In this document: positions 17,848 to 27,319 of the stretch, in pieces
How positions within the stretch are numbered: the stretch's first letter is position 1
How the letters are laid out: the number at the start of each line of letters is the position of its first letter
DNA from: UBA964 sp031382085
GTDB taxonomy: Bacteria; Pseudomonadota; Gammaproteobacteria; Steroidobacterales; Steroidobacteraceae
Direction of reading: 5' to 3'
Assembly (NCBI GenBank): GCA_031382085.1
Contig: JANMYM010000019.1
Coordinates: forward strand, 66,385-130,384
DNA length: 64,000 nucleotides
Notes under the pieces: model-generated
Seen by the model: only the letters and a program-made list of their open reading frames with translations
Told to the model about the DNA's origin: nothing
Database searches by the model: none
Position numbers and translations under genes: made by a program

Positions 17848-19200
17848 TCAGTGCGCCGGATCGACCAGCGCGGCAGGATCGGCCAGCGCCGCCGCCAACG
17901 CGGTCGTGAATCGGACCGCCATCGCGCCATCGATGACGCGATGATCGTAGGATAGCGACAGCGGCAGCATCAGGCGAGGTACGAAGCTCTCATCGCGCCA
18001 GACAAGCCTGTTAGCGGAGCGCGACACGCCGAGTATCGCAACCTCGGGCGCGTTGATGATGGGCGTAAACGCCGTGCCGCCAATCCCGCCAAGGCTGGAA
18101 ATCGTGAAACTGCCGCCCTGCATGTCGGCCGCCGGTAGTTTCCCGGCTCGCGCTTTGTCCGACAATTGCGCAAGCTCGCGGGCAATCGTGAAAATATCCT
18201 TGAGATCGGCGTCGCGTATCACCGGCACCAGCAATCCGTTAGGCGTGTCGGCCGCAAATCCAATATGGCAGTACTTCTTGAACACCAGGTTCTGCCCGGA
18301 CTCATCCAGCGAGGCATTCACCGCCGGAAAATCGCGCAGGACCTTGGCGCAGGCACGAACGATGAACGCCAGCGGCGTTAGTTTGACGCCCTGCTGCCGC
18401 GCCTTTTGCTGCAGCTGGCTGCGGGTGGCCTCCAGCGCGGTGATATCCGCCTCGTCAAACTGCGTGACATGCGGGATGTTGACCCAGGACGCATGTAGCC
18501 GCGGGCCGGATAATTTTTGTACCCGCGACAGCGGTTTGACTTCCACCGCACCGAAAGCTGCAAAATCCACTTTGGGCACTGCGGGCAGCGCAGCCACCGG
18601 CGCGGCACCCGAGGTGCTGACAACTGTCGGACCCTGCAGCGCCCGCTTGACATAGCCCTTCACGTCATCATGCGTGATGCGGCCCTTGAGGCCTGATCCG
18701 GCGAGCCGCGCAAGATCCACCCCCAGCTCCCGCGCCAGGTGGCGCACCGAAGGCCCGGCATGCGCGCGCGAAAAACCGGGCTCGTCGATCAACGGCAGAT
18801 CGGTGCGTGCGCCCGGCAGGGCCGCTGTCGGCAACACGATCCGCGTAACGGCGGTTTCGCCGGGATCAAACGCTTGCGCACTGACAGGCTTGCCGGCAAC
18901 TGGCGCCGGCTTGTTAGGGCTCGGCACCGGCCCGGATGCCACCGCAGCGACCACTGCGTCACTCGGTGCAATGTGCAGCAGCAAATCACCGGCATTGACC
19001 GTGTCGCCCTTCTTGACGTGCCATGCGCCCACCACACCCGCCACCGGGCTGGGCACATCGATCGTCGCCTTCTCGGTCTCCAGCGTCAGCAGCGGCGTGT
19101 CCACGGCGACCGAGTCACCGCTTGCGACCAGCAGGTCGATGACCGCGACGTCCTTGAAGTTGCCGAGGTCAGGAACCAGAACGGGCGTTGCGTCGCTCAT
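17848..19200 (-). CDS. aceF: Dihydrolipoamide acetyltransferase (PDH E2)
   Basis: 450 residues with one lipoyl domain (lysine in ETEKATIDVP, about residue 43), an Ala/Pro-rich linker, a peripheral-subunit-binding domain (VRHLARELGVDLARLAGSG, about residue 145) and the catalytic CAT domain. The active-site His/Asp pair is in SYDHRVIDGA near the C-terminus. Having a single lipoyl domain, where E. coli has three, is compensated by the extra one on Lpd. Its start overlaps the aceE stop by four bases. Confidence 0.96.
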   Translation of the reverse strand: MSDATPVLVPDLGNFKDVAVIDLLVASGDSVAVDTPLLTLETEKATIDVPSPVAGVVGAWHVKKGDTVNAGDLLLHIAPSDAVVAAVASGPVPSPNKPAPVAGKPVSAQAFDPGETAVTRIVLPTAALPGARTDLPLIDEPGFSRAHAGPSVRHLARELGVDLARLAGSGLKGRITHDDVKGYVKRALQGPTVVSTSGAAPVAALPAVPKVDFAAFGAVEVKPLSRVQKLSGPRLHASWVNIPHVTQFDEADITALEATRSQLQQKARQQGVKLTPLAFIVRACAKVLRDFPAVNASLDESGQNLVFKKYCHIGFAADTPNGLLVPVIRDADLKDIFTIARELAQLSDKARAGKLPAADMQGGSFTISSLGGIGGTAFTPIINAPEVAILGVSRSANRLVWRDESFVPRLMLPLSLSYDHRVIDGAMAVRFTTALAAALADPAALVDPAH

Positions 19201-21860
19201 GAATAAATGGGACTGGCCTTGTCTGCGTCGATGCCGAAGTCCACCATCGCGCGTGTCACAGTTGCGACGTCGATCTGGCCTTCGTCTGCCAGCGCGCGCA
19301 GCGCCGCCAACGCGATGAACTGACGGTCAACCTCGAAGTGGCGCCGCAATGCCGCGCGCGCATCTGAGCGGCCGAACCCGTCGGTGCCCAAAGTAACGAA
19401 CGATCCCGGCACCCATTTGCGAATCAGATCCGGTAGCGCGCGGACATAGTCGGTTGCGGCAATGTACGGGCCTGGCCGGTCCCTGAGTAATTGCGCGACA
19501 TAAGGCGTACGCGGCATTTCGCCCGGATGCAGGAGGTTCCAGCGCTCGCAATCCAGCGCATCGCGGCGCAGCTCCGCAAAGCTCGGGGTCGAAAACACGT
19601 CCGCCGGCACTCCGTAGTTCTTCTCCAGCAGGTCCGCGGCCGCGATGCATTCGCGCAGGATGGTGCCGGAACCTAACAGCGTGACGCGCACCTTGCCGCG
19701 GCCACCGATCGAGTACAAATACATGCCGCGCAAGATGCCGGACTCGACGCCGGGCGGCATCGCCGGCATGGCGTAGTTTTCGTTCATCAGCGCGACGTAA
19801 TAGAAAATTTTCTCGCCCTGGGCGTACATGCGCTGCATGCCATCCCGTACGATCACCGCGAGTTCATAGGCGAAAGTCGGATCGTAGACGCGGCAATTAG
19901 GCACCATCATCGCCAGAATCTGGCTGTGACCGTCCTGATGCTGCAGCCCCTCGCCCGCCAGCGTGGTCCGGCCGGCCGTGGCGCCTAACAAAAACCCCTT
20001 GGCCTGCAAATCGCCCGCCGCCCAGATGAAATCGCCGACGCGCTGGAATCCAAACATCGAATAGAAAATATAGAACGGCATCATGTGGATGCCGTGATTG
20101 GCATACGCTGTGCCCGCCGCCATCCACGAACACAATGCACCGGCTTCGTTGATGCCCTCCTCCAGCATCTGGCCTTTCTTGTCTTCGCGATAGGACATCA
20201 GCTGGTCCGCGTCCTGCGGCGTGTACAGCTGGCCGATCGAGGAATAAATACCGATCTGCCGAAACAGGCCTTCCATGCCAAATGTGCGCGCTTCATCGGG
20301 CACGATGGGCACGACATGCTTGCCGACTGTCTTGTCCTTGAGCAGCGTGGTGAGCATGCGGACGAATGCCATGGTCGTGGAAATTTCCCGGCCATCGCTG
20401 CCGTCGAGCAGCGACTTGAACGCTTCGAGTGGCGGTATGGTCAGCGGCGGGGCCGCGTCGCGGCGCACCGGCAGAGACCCGCCCAACGCGGCGCGATGCT
20501 CGCGCAGATAGATCATTTCCGGCGCGTCATCGGCGGGCTTCTTGAAAGGCAGGCGCGAGATTTCCTCGTCCGTGACCGGGATGTTGAACCGGTCGCGGAT
20601 CGCCTTGAGGTCGTCATCCGAGAGTTTTTTCTGCTGGTGAGTCACCATCTGGCCTTCGCCGGCCTTGCCCATGCCGAAGCCCTTGACGGTCTTGGCAAGA
20701 ATGACGGTTGGCTGGCCCTGGGCCAGAGTCGCGGCGGTATAGGCAGCAAACACCTTGAGCGGATCGTGCCCACCGCGATTCAGGCGCCAGATCTCCTCAT
20801 CGGACATGTTAGCAACCATCGCCTTGAGCTCTGCGAACTTGCCGAAAAAGTTTTCACGCGTATAGGCGCCGCCCTTGGCCTTGAAATTCTGGTACTCGCC
20901 GTCGACACACTCTTCCATCACGCGGCGCAGCAGCCCGTGGTTATCCTTGGCTAACAAGGGATCCCAGCGCGAACCCCACACAACCTTGACCACGTTCCAG
21001 CCAGCGCCGAGAAAGGCCGCCTCCAGCTCCTGAATGATCTTGCCATTGCCGCGCACCGGACCATCGAGCCGCTGCAGATTGCAGTTGATGACGAACACCA
21101 GGTTATCGAGCTTCTCGCGCACCGGCATGGTCAGCGCGCCCATCGATTCGGGCTCATCCATTTCGCCGTCGCCGAGGAACATCCAGATCTTGCGATCGCT
21201 CGCGGGCACCATGCCGCGATGCTCCATGTAGCGCTGGAAACGCGCCTGAAAAATCGCCTGCATCGGACCCAGTCCCATCGACACCGTCGGGAACTGCCAG
21301 AAGTCCGGCATCAGCCAGGGATGCGGATATGACGACAAACCATGCCCGGAAACTTCCTGGCGGAAATGCCGCAACTGGTCTTCCGTTAGGCGGCCTTCAA
21401 GGTAGGCGCGCGCGTAAATGCCGGGGGATGCGTGACCCTGCACAAAAATCATGTCGCCCGGATGCTGAGCGGATGGTGCACGCCAGAAGTGATTGAACCC
21501 CACTTCATACAAAGTCGCGGCGGACGCATAGGTTGCGATGTGGCCGCCATATTCCGAGGAAATACGGTTGGCATGCACGACCATCGCCATGGCGTTCCAG
21601 CGCAGATAGGCCTCGATGCGCCGTTCGTATTCGCGATTGCCTGGATAGTCGGGCTGCTGGCCGGTCGAGATCGTGTTGACGTAGGCGGTGTTGGGTCGAA
21701 ATGGCAGGTAGGCGCCGGAGCGCCGGGAATGATCGATGAGCTTTTCCAGCAGGAAATGCGCCCGGTCCGGGCCATGCGTTTTCAGCACGGAATCGATCGA
21801 CTCAAGCCATTCCAGCGTTTCCGCGGGATCCAGATCCAGTGGTTTGTCGGTGTCTGCCAT
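19197..21860 (-). CDS. aceE: Pyruvate dehydrogenase E1, homodimeric
   Basis: 887 residues starting MADTDKPLDL at the ATG 21858-21860; an upstream in-frame extension to 21926 would overlap the divergent peptidase gene. A thiamine-diphosphate enzyme that decarboxylates pyruvate and acetylates the E2 lipoyl group. The ThDP motif is GDGEMDEPES (about residues 230-240). Other conserved stretches are FVQGHASPGIYARA and AGRTTLAGEGLQHQDGHS. It is the first gene of the aceE-aceF-lpd operon, with a promoter presumably in the tight 44-base gap or inside the 5' end of the peptidase gene. Confidence 0.97.
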   Translation of the reverse strand: MADTDKPLDLDPAETLEWLESIDSVLKTHGPDRAHFLLEKLIDHSRRSGAYLPFRPNTAYVNTISTGQQPDYPGNREYERRIEAYLRWNAMAMVVHANRISSEYGGHIATYASAATLYEVGFNHFWRAPSAQHPGDMIFVQGHASPGIYARAYLEGRLTEDQLRHFRQEVSGHGLSSYPHPWLMPDFWQFPTVSMGLGPMQAIFQARFQRYMEHRGMVPASDRKIWMFLGDGEMDEPESMGALTMPVREKLDNLVFVINCNLQRLDGPVRGNGKIIQELEAAFLGAGWNVVKVVWGSRWDPLLAKDNHGLLRRVMEECVDGEYQNFKAKGGAYTRENFFGKFAELKAMVANMSDEEIWRLNRGGHDPLKVFAAYTAATLAQGQPTVILAKTVKGFGMGKAGEGQMVTHQQKKLSDDDLKAIRDRFNIPVTDEEISRLPFKKPADDAPEMIYLREHRAALGGSLPVRRDAAPPLTIPPLEAFKSLLDGSDGREISTTMAFVRMLTTLLKDKTVGKHVVPIVPDEARTFGMEGLFRQIGIYSSIGQLYTPQDADQLMSYREDKKGQMLEEGINEAGALCSWMAAGTAYANHGIHMMPFYIFYSMFGFQRVGDFIWAAGDLQAKGFLLGATAGRTTLAGEGLQHQDGHSQILAMMVPNCRVYDPTFAYELAVIVRDGMQRMYAQGEKIFYYVALMNENYAMPAMPPGVESGILRGMYLYSIGGRGKVRVTLLGSGTILRECIAAADLLEKNYGVPADVFSTPSFAELRRDALDCERWNLLHPGEMPRTPYVAQLLRDRPGPYIAATDYVRALPDLIRKWVPGSFVTLGTDGFGRSDARAALRRHFEVDRQFIALAALRALADEGQIDVATVTRAMVDFGIDADKASPIYS

Positions 21861-21904
21861 GCAGGGGCGCAATGGTAAGCGCTCAGGCTGCGCTGTGCTA
21901 GCAT

Positions 21905-23401
21905 TTGCGCGCCTTGCTGCCCCCATCTTCCAGCGTGAAATTGACGCGCGTCCCGGCTCCCGATCGCAATGCCGATTTGGGGACCTATGACGCGGTACTC
22001 TGCCTGTTGCGCGACGCGCCGCAAGCGGCAGCCCTGGCGCGATTGCCGTACGCGGCGAGCCTGAAACAACTGCTCAGCAGGACGGCGGCCAGGCCCGGCG
22101 AGGCGGTCAGCGTGCACCTGCCTAACAAAAGTCAGACGCTGGCGGTGGTCGCGGTCGCAAAAAAAGCGGCCAGTGTATTCGAGCAGCACCTGTTGGCGGG
22201 TCGCGCGGTCAGGGAGATCGTGAAGTCGAAACCACGCCGTGTGCTGGTGTGGGGTTCGCCCAGCGAGGGCGCATTGCTCGCGCTGCTGTCGCAGTCGTTC
22301 GAGCTGCCGCGCTTTCAGAGCGCGAAAGATTCGGCAGCGAAGCCCAGAGTCCTGGCGCGCATTGACGTCGTCGACGATGGCAGCGCCGATCTCCGGCAGC
22401 TCGGCATCGAAGCACGCGCACAGAACCTTGCGCGCTGGCTGACCGCCCTGCCACCTAACAAACTGGACACGGCCGGCTACCGCCGCAGTATTGCGCAGCT
22501 GGCGCGCCGCCATGGCCTGCGCTTTCGCTGGCATGACGAAGCCAAACTGCGGCGTCTTGGCGCCGGCGCTTTCCTGGCAGTGGCGGCCGGCAACTCCCGG
22601 CGCGACGCCGCCGGCATTGCGCAGCTGAGTTACCGGCCGCGCGGCCGCGCCAGCGCCAGGCCCGCGCTCGCGCTGGTCGGCAAGGGAATCCTGTTCGATA
22701 CCGGCGGCACCAACCTCAAACCGCATCGCTCCATGCTCGACATGCATATCGATATGGCCGGCAGCGCCGTGGCGCTGGCGACGCTGGTTGCGTTAGCCGA
22801 AGCGCGCGCACCGGTGGCGATCGATGCCTGGCTTGCCATCACCGAGAACCGGATCGGGCCCACAGCCTACATCCCGCAGCAGATCGTCACCGCCGCCAAC
22901 GGCACCACGATCCAGGTGATACACACCGATGCCGAAGGCCGTATGGCGCTGGCGGACACGCTCGCCATCGCGAGTCGCAGCGGCGCTCCAGTGCTCATCG
23001 ATTTCGCGACTCTGACCGGCGCCGCGGTCCATGCGCTCACCGAGCGCATGAGCGCGCTGCTGTGCAACGATGCCGCGCTCAGCCAGCAATTGCTAACAGC
23101 GGGCACGGAGAGCGGCGAGCGCCTGGTGGCTTTTCCGATGGACGAAGATTTCGACAGCGACCTTGAGAGCAAGGTTGCGGACATCATGCAGTGCACGGTC
23201 GAAGGCAAGGGCGATCACATGCTTGCGGCGCGGTTCCTGCAGCGCTTCGTTCCGCAGGGCCGCGCCTGGGCGCACATCGATCTGGCGGCGGCGCAGCGCA
23301 GCGGCGGACTGGGCCTCGTTGCCAGTGACATCACCGGATTTGGCGTGCGCCTGACACTGCGCTGGTTCGCTGCGCGCTACCCGCGACGGCGCGCGCAATG
23401 A
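21905..23401 (+). CDS. M17 family leucyl aminopeptidase
   Basis: Up to 498 residues. A cytosolic two-metal aminopeptidase of the PepA/PepB superfamily. The catalytic core is GKGILFDTGGTNLKP (about residue 258), DMAGSAVAL and HTDAEGRMALAD (about residue 340), with metal and catalytic Lys/Asp/Glu/Arg positions kept. The start is uncertain: TTG at 21905 or 21914, or GTG at 21935 (MKLTRVPAPD). It is divergent from aceE with almost no spacer. Its TGA overlaps the pyrC ATG. Sequence is closer to the generic M17 type than to canonical PepA, so no symbol is given. Confidence 0.9.
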   Translation: MRALLPPSSSVKLTRVPAPDRNADLGTYDAVLCLLRDAPQAAALARLPYAASLKQLLSRTAARPGEAVSVHLPNKSQTLAVVAVAKKAASVFEQHLLAGRAVREIVKSKPRRVLVWGSPSEGALLALLSQSFELPRFQSAKDSAAKPRVLARIDVVDDGSADLRQLGIEARAQNLARWLTALPPNKLDTAGYRRSIAQLARRHGLRFRWHDEAKLRRLGAGAFLAVAAGNSRRDAAGIAQLSYRPRGRASARPALALVGKGILFDTGGTNLKPHRSMLDMHIDMAGSAVALATLVALAEARAPVAIDAWLAITENRIGPTAYIPQQIVTAANGTTIQVIHTDAEGRMALADTLAIASRSGAPVLIDFATLTGAAVHALTERMSALLCNDAALSQQLLTAGTESGERLVAFPMDEDFDSDLESKVADIMQCTVEGKGDHMLAARFLQRFVPQGRAWAHIDLAAAQRSGGLGLVASDITGFGVRLTLRWFAARYPRRRAQ

Positions 23402-24447
23402 CGTCGTTGCTGCGCATACGCCAGCCTGACGACTGGCACCTGCATTTGCGCGACGGCGCCGCGCTGCGCGCGGTACTGCCGCACACCGCACGCTGTTTTG
23501 CGCGCGCGATCGTGATGCCCAATCTGCAGCCACCGGTCACAACCACCGCAGACGCAGTCGCGTACCGCGAACGCATCCTGGCCGCACTGCCCGCCGGCCT
23601 GCGCTTTGAGCCGCTGATGACTCTTTACCTGACCGACCACACCTCGCCCGATGAAGTCGAACGCGCGCAGGGCAGTGGCATCGTGCATGGCTTCAAGCTC
23701 TACCCGTCGGGCGCGACCACGCATTCCGAGGCTGGCGTCACCGACATCGCACGGGTAGAGCCTGTCCTCGAGCGCATGGCTGCCTGTGGCATGGTGCTGC
23801 AGGTGCATGGCGAGGTGACCCCGCACGAGGTCGATATTTTTGACCGCGAAACGCGTTTCATCGACGAGGTCCTGCGGCCGCTGGTCCGGCGCCTGCCGGC
23901 GCTGCGCATCGTGCTCGAGCACATCACGACCGCAGCCGCGGTTGAGTTCGTGAACAGCGCACGCGGCGGTGTTGCCGCGACCATTACGCCGCAACACCTG
24001 CTGCACAATCGCAATGCGATGTTAGCCGGTGGCATCCGGCCGCACTTTTATTGCCTGCCCATCCTGAAGACGGAAGCCGATCGGCAGGCCCTGCTGGCCG
24101 CGGCAACCAGCGGCAACCCGCGTTATTTTCTCGGCACCGACAGCGCTCCGCATGCGCGCAACACCAAGGAAAACGCCTGCGGCTGCGCCGGCATGTTTTC
24201 GGCACACGCGGCCATTGAACTGTATGCCGAGGCATTCGAACTCGCCGGCCGGCTCGACCGGCTGCAGGGTTTCGCCAGCGAATTTGGCGCGGATTTCTAT
24301 CGGCTGCCGCGTAATGAGCGACAGATCGAACTGAGGAAAGAGAGCTGGACTGTGCCTGCAGAACTCGCATTTGCCGACGATGTTGTCGTGCCCATGCGCG
24401 CCGGCGAACCCGTGCACTGGCGCCTGTCGCAACCGGCGGTGGCCTGA
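23398..24447 (+). CDS. pyrC: Dihydroorotase (class II)
   Basis: 349 residues, the length of E. coli PyrC. It cyclises carbamoyl-aspartate to dihydroorotate in pyrimidine synthesis. The metal His pair is in DWHLHLRDG (about residue 13). The carbamylated lysine is in HGFKLYPSGA (about residue 100). Further His ligands are in VLQVHGEV and VLEHITT, and the catalytic Asp is in FLGTDSAPHA. The start overlaps the M17 gene (ATGA), and its stop overlaps the rnt start. Confidence 0.97.
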   Translation: MTSLLRIRQPDDWHLHLRDGAALRAVLPHTARCFARAIVMPNLQPPVTTTADAVAYRERILAALPAGLRFEPLMTLYLTDHTSPDEVERAQGSGIVHGFKLYPSGATTHSEAGVTDIARVEPVLERMAACGMVLQVHGEVTPHEVDIFDRETRFIDEVLRPLVRRLPALRIVLEHITTAAAVEFVNSARGGVAATITPQHLLHNRNAMLAGGIRPHFYCLPILKTEADRQALLAAATSGNPRYFLGTDSAPHARNTKENACGCAGMFSAHAAIELYAEAFELAGRLDRLQGFASEFGADFYRLPRNERQIELRKESWTVPAELAFADDVVVPMRAGEPVHWRLSQPAVA

Positions 24448-25154
24448 TGAATGGCGCGCGGAATACACCCGCCATGTCCATGGCGCGACGCTTTCGCGGT
24501 TTTCTGCCCGTCGTCGTCGACGTCGAGACGGGTGGCTTCAACTCCACGACCGACGCCCTGCTGGAAATCGCTGCGGTGCTGGTCGAGATCGACGGCAAAG
24601 GCCTGTTGCGGCGCGGCGAATCCTGGTCTTTCCATGTCAAGCCTTTCGCCGGATCTAACATCGAAGCCGCCGCGCTCGCCGTCAATGGTATCGATCCCTA
24701 CCACCCGCTGCGCCCCGCCATCGATGAGCGCGAGGCGCTGACACGCGTATTTACCGAAGTGCGCCAGGTGATGAAAGCCGTGTTCTGCAAGCGCGCCATC
24801 CTGGTCGGCCACAACGCCGCCTTCGATCTCGGCTTTGTGAATGCCGCGCTGGCCCGCACGGGCATCAAGCGCAGCCCGTTCCACCCCTTCTCCTGCTTCG
24901 ACACCGCCACCCTGGCCGGCGCCGCGCTGGGTCAGACGGTGCTGGCCAAGGCAGCGCGTGTCGCGGGCATGGACTGGGAGTCGGAATCGGCGCACTCCGC
25001 GCGTTACGACGCCGAACGCACCGCAGACCTATTCTGCATTATCTGCAACGCCTGCCATCCGCAGTTTCTGGTGGCTGATGCGCGCGCCCAGGCGTTGGGA
25101 TTCATCGACGTGGACCCGCCGGTGCTGCCAACGGACAACGACGCAGGCATCTGA
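24447..25154 (+). CDS. rnt: Ribonuclease T
   Basis: 235 residues. A DEDDh 3'-5' exonuclease that trims the 3' ends of tRNA and other stable RNAs. Exo motifs are VVDVETGGF (ExoI, about residue 24), HNAAFDLGFV (ExoII) and HSARYDAERTADLF (ExoIII, with the catalytic His). The ATG at 24447 shares a base with the pyrC stop; an internal ATG (MARRFRGFLP) would also preserve the whole domain. It is convergent with grxD, 10 bases away. Confidence 0.95.
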   Translation: MNGARNTPAMSMARRFRGFLPVVVDVETGGFNSTTDALLEIAAVLVEIDGKGLLRRGESWSFHVKPFAGSNIEAAALAVNGIDPYHPLRPAIDEREALTRVFTEVRQVMKAVFCKRAILVGHNAAFDLGFVNAALARTGIKRSPFHPFSCFDTATLAGAALGQTVLAKAARVAGMDWESESAHSARYDAERTADLFCIICNACHPQFLVADARAQALGFIDVDPPVLPTDNDAGI

Positions 25155-25164
25155 CGCCGCGCAA

Positions 25165-25488
25165 TCAGCTCGCGGTAGGCGCGGTCTGTGCTAACAGCGA
25201 TTTGAGTTCGCCGCTCTTGTACATCTCGATGACGATGTCGCAGCCGCCGACCAGCTCGCCATTCACATAGAGCTGCGGAAAGGTCGGCCAGTTGGCATAG
25301 CGCTTGAGCGCATCGCGCAATTCCGGATCTTCGAAAATATTGACCGCACTGAACTTGCTGTCGCAAGCGCGCAGTGCGGCAACGGTCTGCGCGGAGAAGC
25401 CGCACTGCGGAAAATCCGGCGTGCCCTTCATGAACAGGACTACGGGCGCGGAGCTCAGGTGAGTCTTGATTCGGTCGAGTACATCCAT
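25165..25488 (-). CDS. grxD: Monothiol glutaredoxin (Grx4 type)
   Basis: 107 residues from the ATG at 25488, preceded by an AAAGGA ribosome-binding site; the longer upstream frame is a shadow of the DUF1289 gene. The active site is CGFS (QCGFSAQTV) followed by the glutathione site WPTFPQLY and GGCDI. Such proteins bind a glutathione-coordinated [2Fe-2S] cluster with BolA and deliver it to target proteins. A dyad GTTAAAATCTTAAC at 25502-25515 lies just upstream, overlapping the DUF1289 stop; it may be a promoter or operator element. Confidence 0.97.
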   Translation of the reverse strand: MDVLDRIKTHLSSAPVVLFMKGTPDFPQCGFSAQTVAALRACDSKFSAVNIFEDPELRDALKRYANWPTFPQLYVNGELVGGCDIVIEMYKSGELKSLLAQTAPTAS

Positions 25489-25510
25489 TGCACAATCCTT
25501 TGTTAAAATC

Positions 25511-25759
25511 TTAACGTACCAGCGGCAGTTTGCCGTTGCGCTGCGCCAGGCGGCTCTCGAGCCGCTCCATGACCTGCCACTGATCATCCGCCGCCATGAC
25601 CGCCCAACGGGATATTTCGTCCAGGCTGCGCAGGCAACCGGAACAAAACCCGTCCGCCGCGATGGCGCAAACACTGATGCAGGGCGATACCGGTCGCCCC
25701 TGCGGCCCCAGGCGACGAACGGCGGCGGATGGGGCGGACGGTGGGTTCATGGTTGGCAA
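25511..25759 (-). CDS. DUF1289 family small Cys-rich protein
   Basis: 82 residues (or 79 from the ATG at 25750). It contains the family signature SPCISVCAIAADGFCSGC followed by LRSLDEISRW, giving four cysteines that suggest a metal or Fe-S site. The function is unknown. It lies 22 bases upstream of grxD on the same strand and is probably cotranscribed, which is consistent with a link to iron-sulfur or redox handling. Confidence 0.85.
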   Translation of the reverse strand: MPTMNPPSAPSAAVRRLGPQGRPVSPCISVCAIAADGFCSGCLRSLDEISRWAVMAADDQWQVMERLESRLAQRNGKLPLVR

Positions 25760-25853
25760 CGTTGAATTATGGGGGCCTTGCGCCTATTCTTCAATGCGAC
25801 TGGCCCGGCGCTCTTTGCCGGCGCCAACGCAACAATAATCGGGGAAGCCACTC

Positions 25854-26462
25854 ATGAAACTGCTGGAAAATCATCGTTATGCTCTGATTACGGGCATCGT
25901 ATTGGCGATCATTCTGGCCATCCTGCTGGATGGCGGTTTTAGCTTTAGCAACAACGGCATGGCGCGCTGGACGCATACCGTGGCCGGCATTTTCTGGATA
26001 GGTCTGCTGTATTACTTCAATACCGCGCAGATTCCGGCGCTCGCGGATGCGGCGGCTGACAAGGGCGGACCCGGCGGCGCCGGCATCACCAAGTACGTCG
26101 CGCCGCGCGCGCTGTTCTGGTTCCGCTGGGCCGCGGTGGTGACCTGGCTCGCAGGCGCCTGGCTCCTCGAAGCGCGCTTCATGCAGGTCTTCTCGTTTGG
26201 CGCCAGCAACGGCCTGGTGGGCGATACCTACACCACGGTGATGGGTGTCGGCGCCTGGCTGGGAACCATCATGCTGTTCAATGTCTGGGTCTTCATCTGG
26301 CCGAACCAGAAAAAGGTGTTAGGCATCACCCCGGCGACCGATGCGGAAAAGGCGACCGCGCGCCGCACCGCGATGCTGGTGTCGCGCACCAATTTCGCGC
26401 TGTCGATTCCAATGTTGATGTGCATGAGCGCTGCGGGCCACCAAGGTATCCTGCCACTTTGA
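25854..26462 (+). CDS. PuuD-like urate hydroxylase membrane-domain protein
   Basis: 202 residues with about four transmembrane segments (ALITGIVLAIILAILL, TVAGIFWIGLLYYFN, WAAVVTWLAGAWLL, GVGAWLGTIMLFNVWVFIW). WTHTVAGIFWIG and FIWPNQKKVLG match the membrane domain of PuuD. Full PuuD carries a C-terminal cytochrome c that is absent here, so this is a membrane-only homologue and urate oxidation should not be assumed. The stop overlaps the nadC start region. Confidence 0.82.
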   Translation: MKLLENHRYALITGIVLAIILAILLDGGFSFSNNGMARWTHTVAGIFWIGLLYYFNTAQIPALADAAADKGGPGGAGITKYVAPRALFWFRWAAVVTWLAGAWLLEARFMQVFSFGASNGLVGDTYTTVMGVGAWLGTIMLFNVWVFIWPNQKKVLGITPATDAEKATARRTAMLVSRTNFALSIPMLMCMSAAGHQGILPL

Positions 26463-27319
26463 TCGATGCACAGCTGTCGGCCAGCGTCGCGAGCGACGTC
26501 GCCCGCGCGCTGGCCGAGGACATCGGCAGCGGCGATGTCACTGCGAACCTGGTACCGCCCGATCAATGGGCCGAGGGCCAGGTCATCTGCCGCGAAGCCG
26601 CCGTCCTCTGTGGCCGCGCCTGGTTCGACGAAGTTTTCCACCAGCTTGAACCCCGCGTCACTGTTAGCTGGCGGCACCAGGACGGCGCCCGGATAGAGGC
26701 TGGCACCACGCTCTGCGACATCGCCGGACCCGCGCGCGCCATTCTGAGCGGCGAGCGCAGTGCGCTCAATTTTCTGCAGACGTTGTCGGGCACTGCCACC
26801 GACACGCGCCGCTACGCCGATGCTGTCAAAGGCACGGGCTGCAAGATCCTCGATACGCGCAAGACCCTGCCCGGCCTGCGCCTGGCGCAGAAATATGCCG
26901 TGCGCTGCGGCGGCGCCGACAATCATCGCCTCGGACTCTATGACATGGTGCTGATCAAGGAAAACCACATCGTCGCCGCGGGCTCCATTGAAGCCGCCAT
27001 CGGCAGTGCACGCCGATCCGCGCCCGACATCAGAGTGGAAGTCGAAGTCGAATCCGTGGCGGAATTCGCGCGCGCACTGGCTGCGCAACCCGATGTCATC
27101 ATGCTGGATGAACTAACCGATGCGGATATGCGCGCATGCGTACACCTGAATGCAGCTGCCGCAGAGCCCGCGAAGCTCGAGGCATCCGGTAGCGTCAGCC
27201 TTGAACGGGTCGCGGCGATCGCTGCAACCGGTGTCGATTTTATTTCGGTCGGCGGCATCACCAAGCACGTGCGTGCGGTGGATCTGTCGATGCGACTGAA
27301 ATTTGCGCGCGCCGCCTAA
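26459..27319 (+). CDS. nadC: Nicotinate-nucleotide pyrophosphorylase (carboxylating)
   Basis: About 286 residues. It converts quinolinate and PRPP to nicotinate mononucleotide in de novo NAD synthesis. Signatures are LAEDIGSGDVTANL, ERSALNFLQTLSGTAT, ILDTRKTLPGLR (substrate-binding), RCGGADNHRLGLYDMVLIK and the C-terminal FISVGGITKH. I favour a TTG start at 26459 overlapping the previous TGA, because the GTG at 26420 adds residues coded inside the PuuD-like gene; homologues begin close to IDAQL. It is convergent with the following GGDEF/EAL gene. Confidence 0.95.
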   Translation: MIDAQLSASVASDVARALAEDIGSGDVTANLVPPDQWAEGQVICREAAVLCGRAWFDEVFHQLEPRVTVSWRHQDGARIEAGTTLCDIAGPARAILSGERSALNFLQTLSGTATDTRRYADAVKGTGCKILDTRKTLPGLRLAQKYAVRCGGADNHRLGLYDMVLIKENHIVAAGSIEAAIGSARRSAPDIRVEVEVESVAEFARALAAQPDVIMLDELTDADMRACVHLNAAAAEPAKLEASGSVSLERVAAIAATGVDFISVGGITKHVRAVDLSMRLKFARAA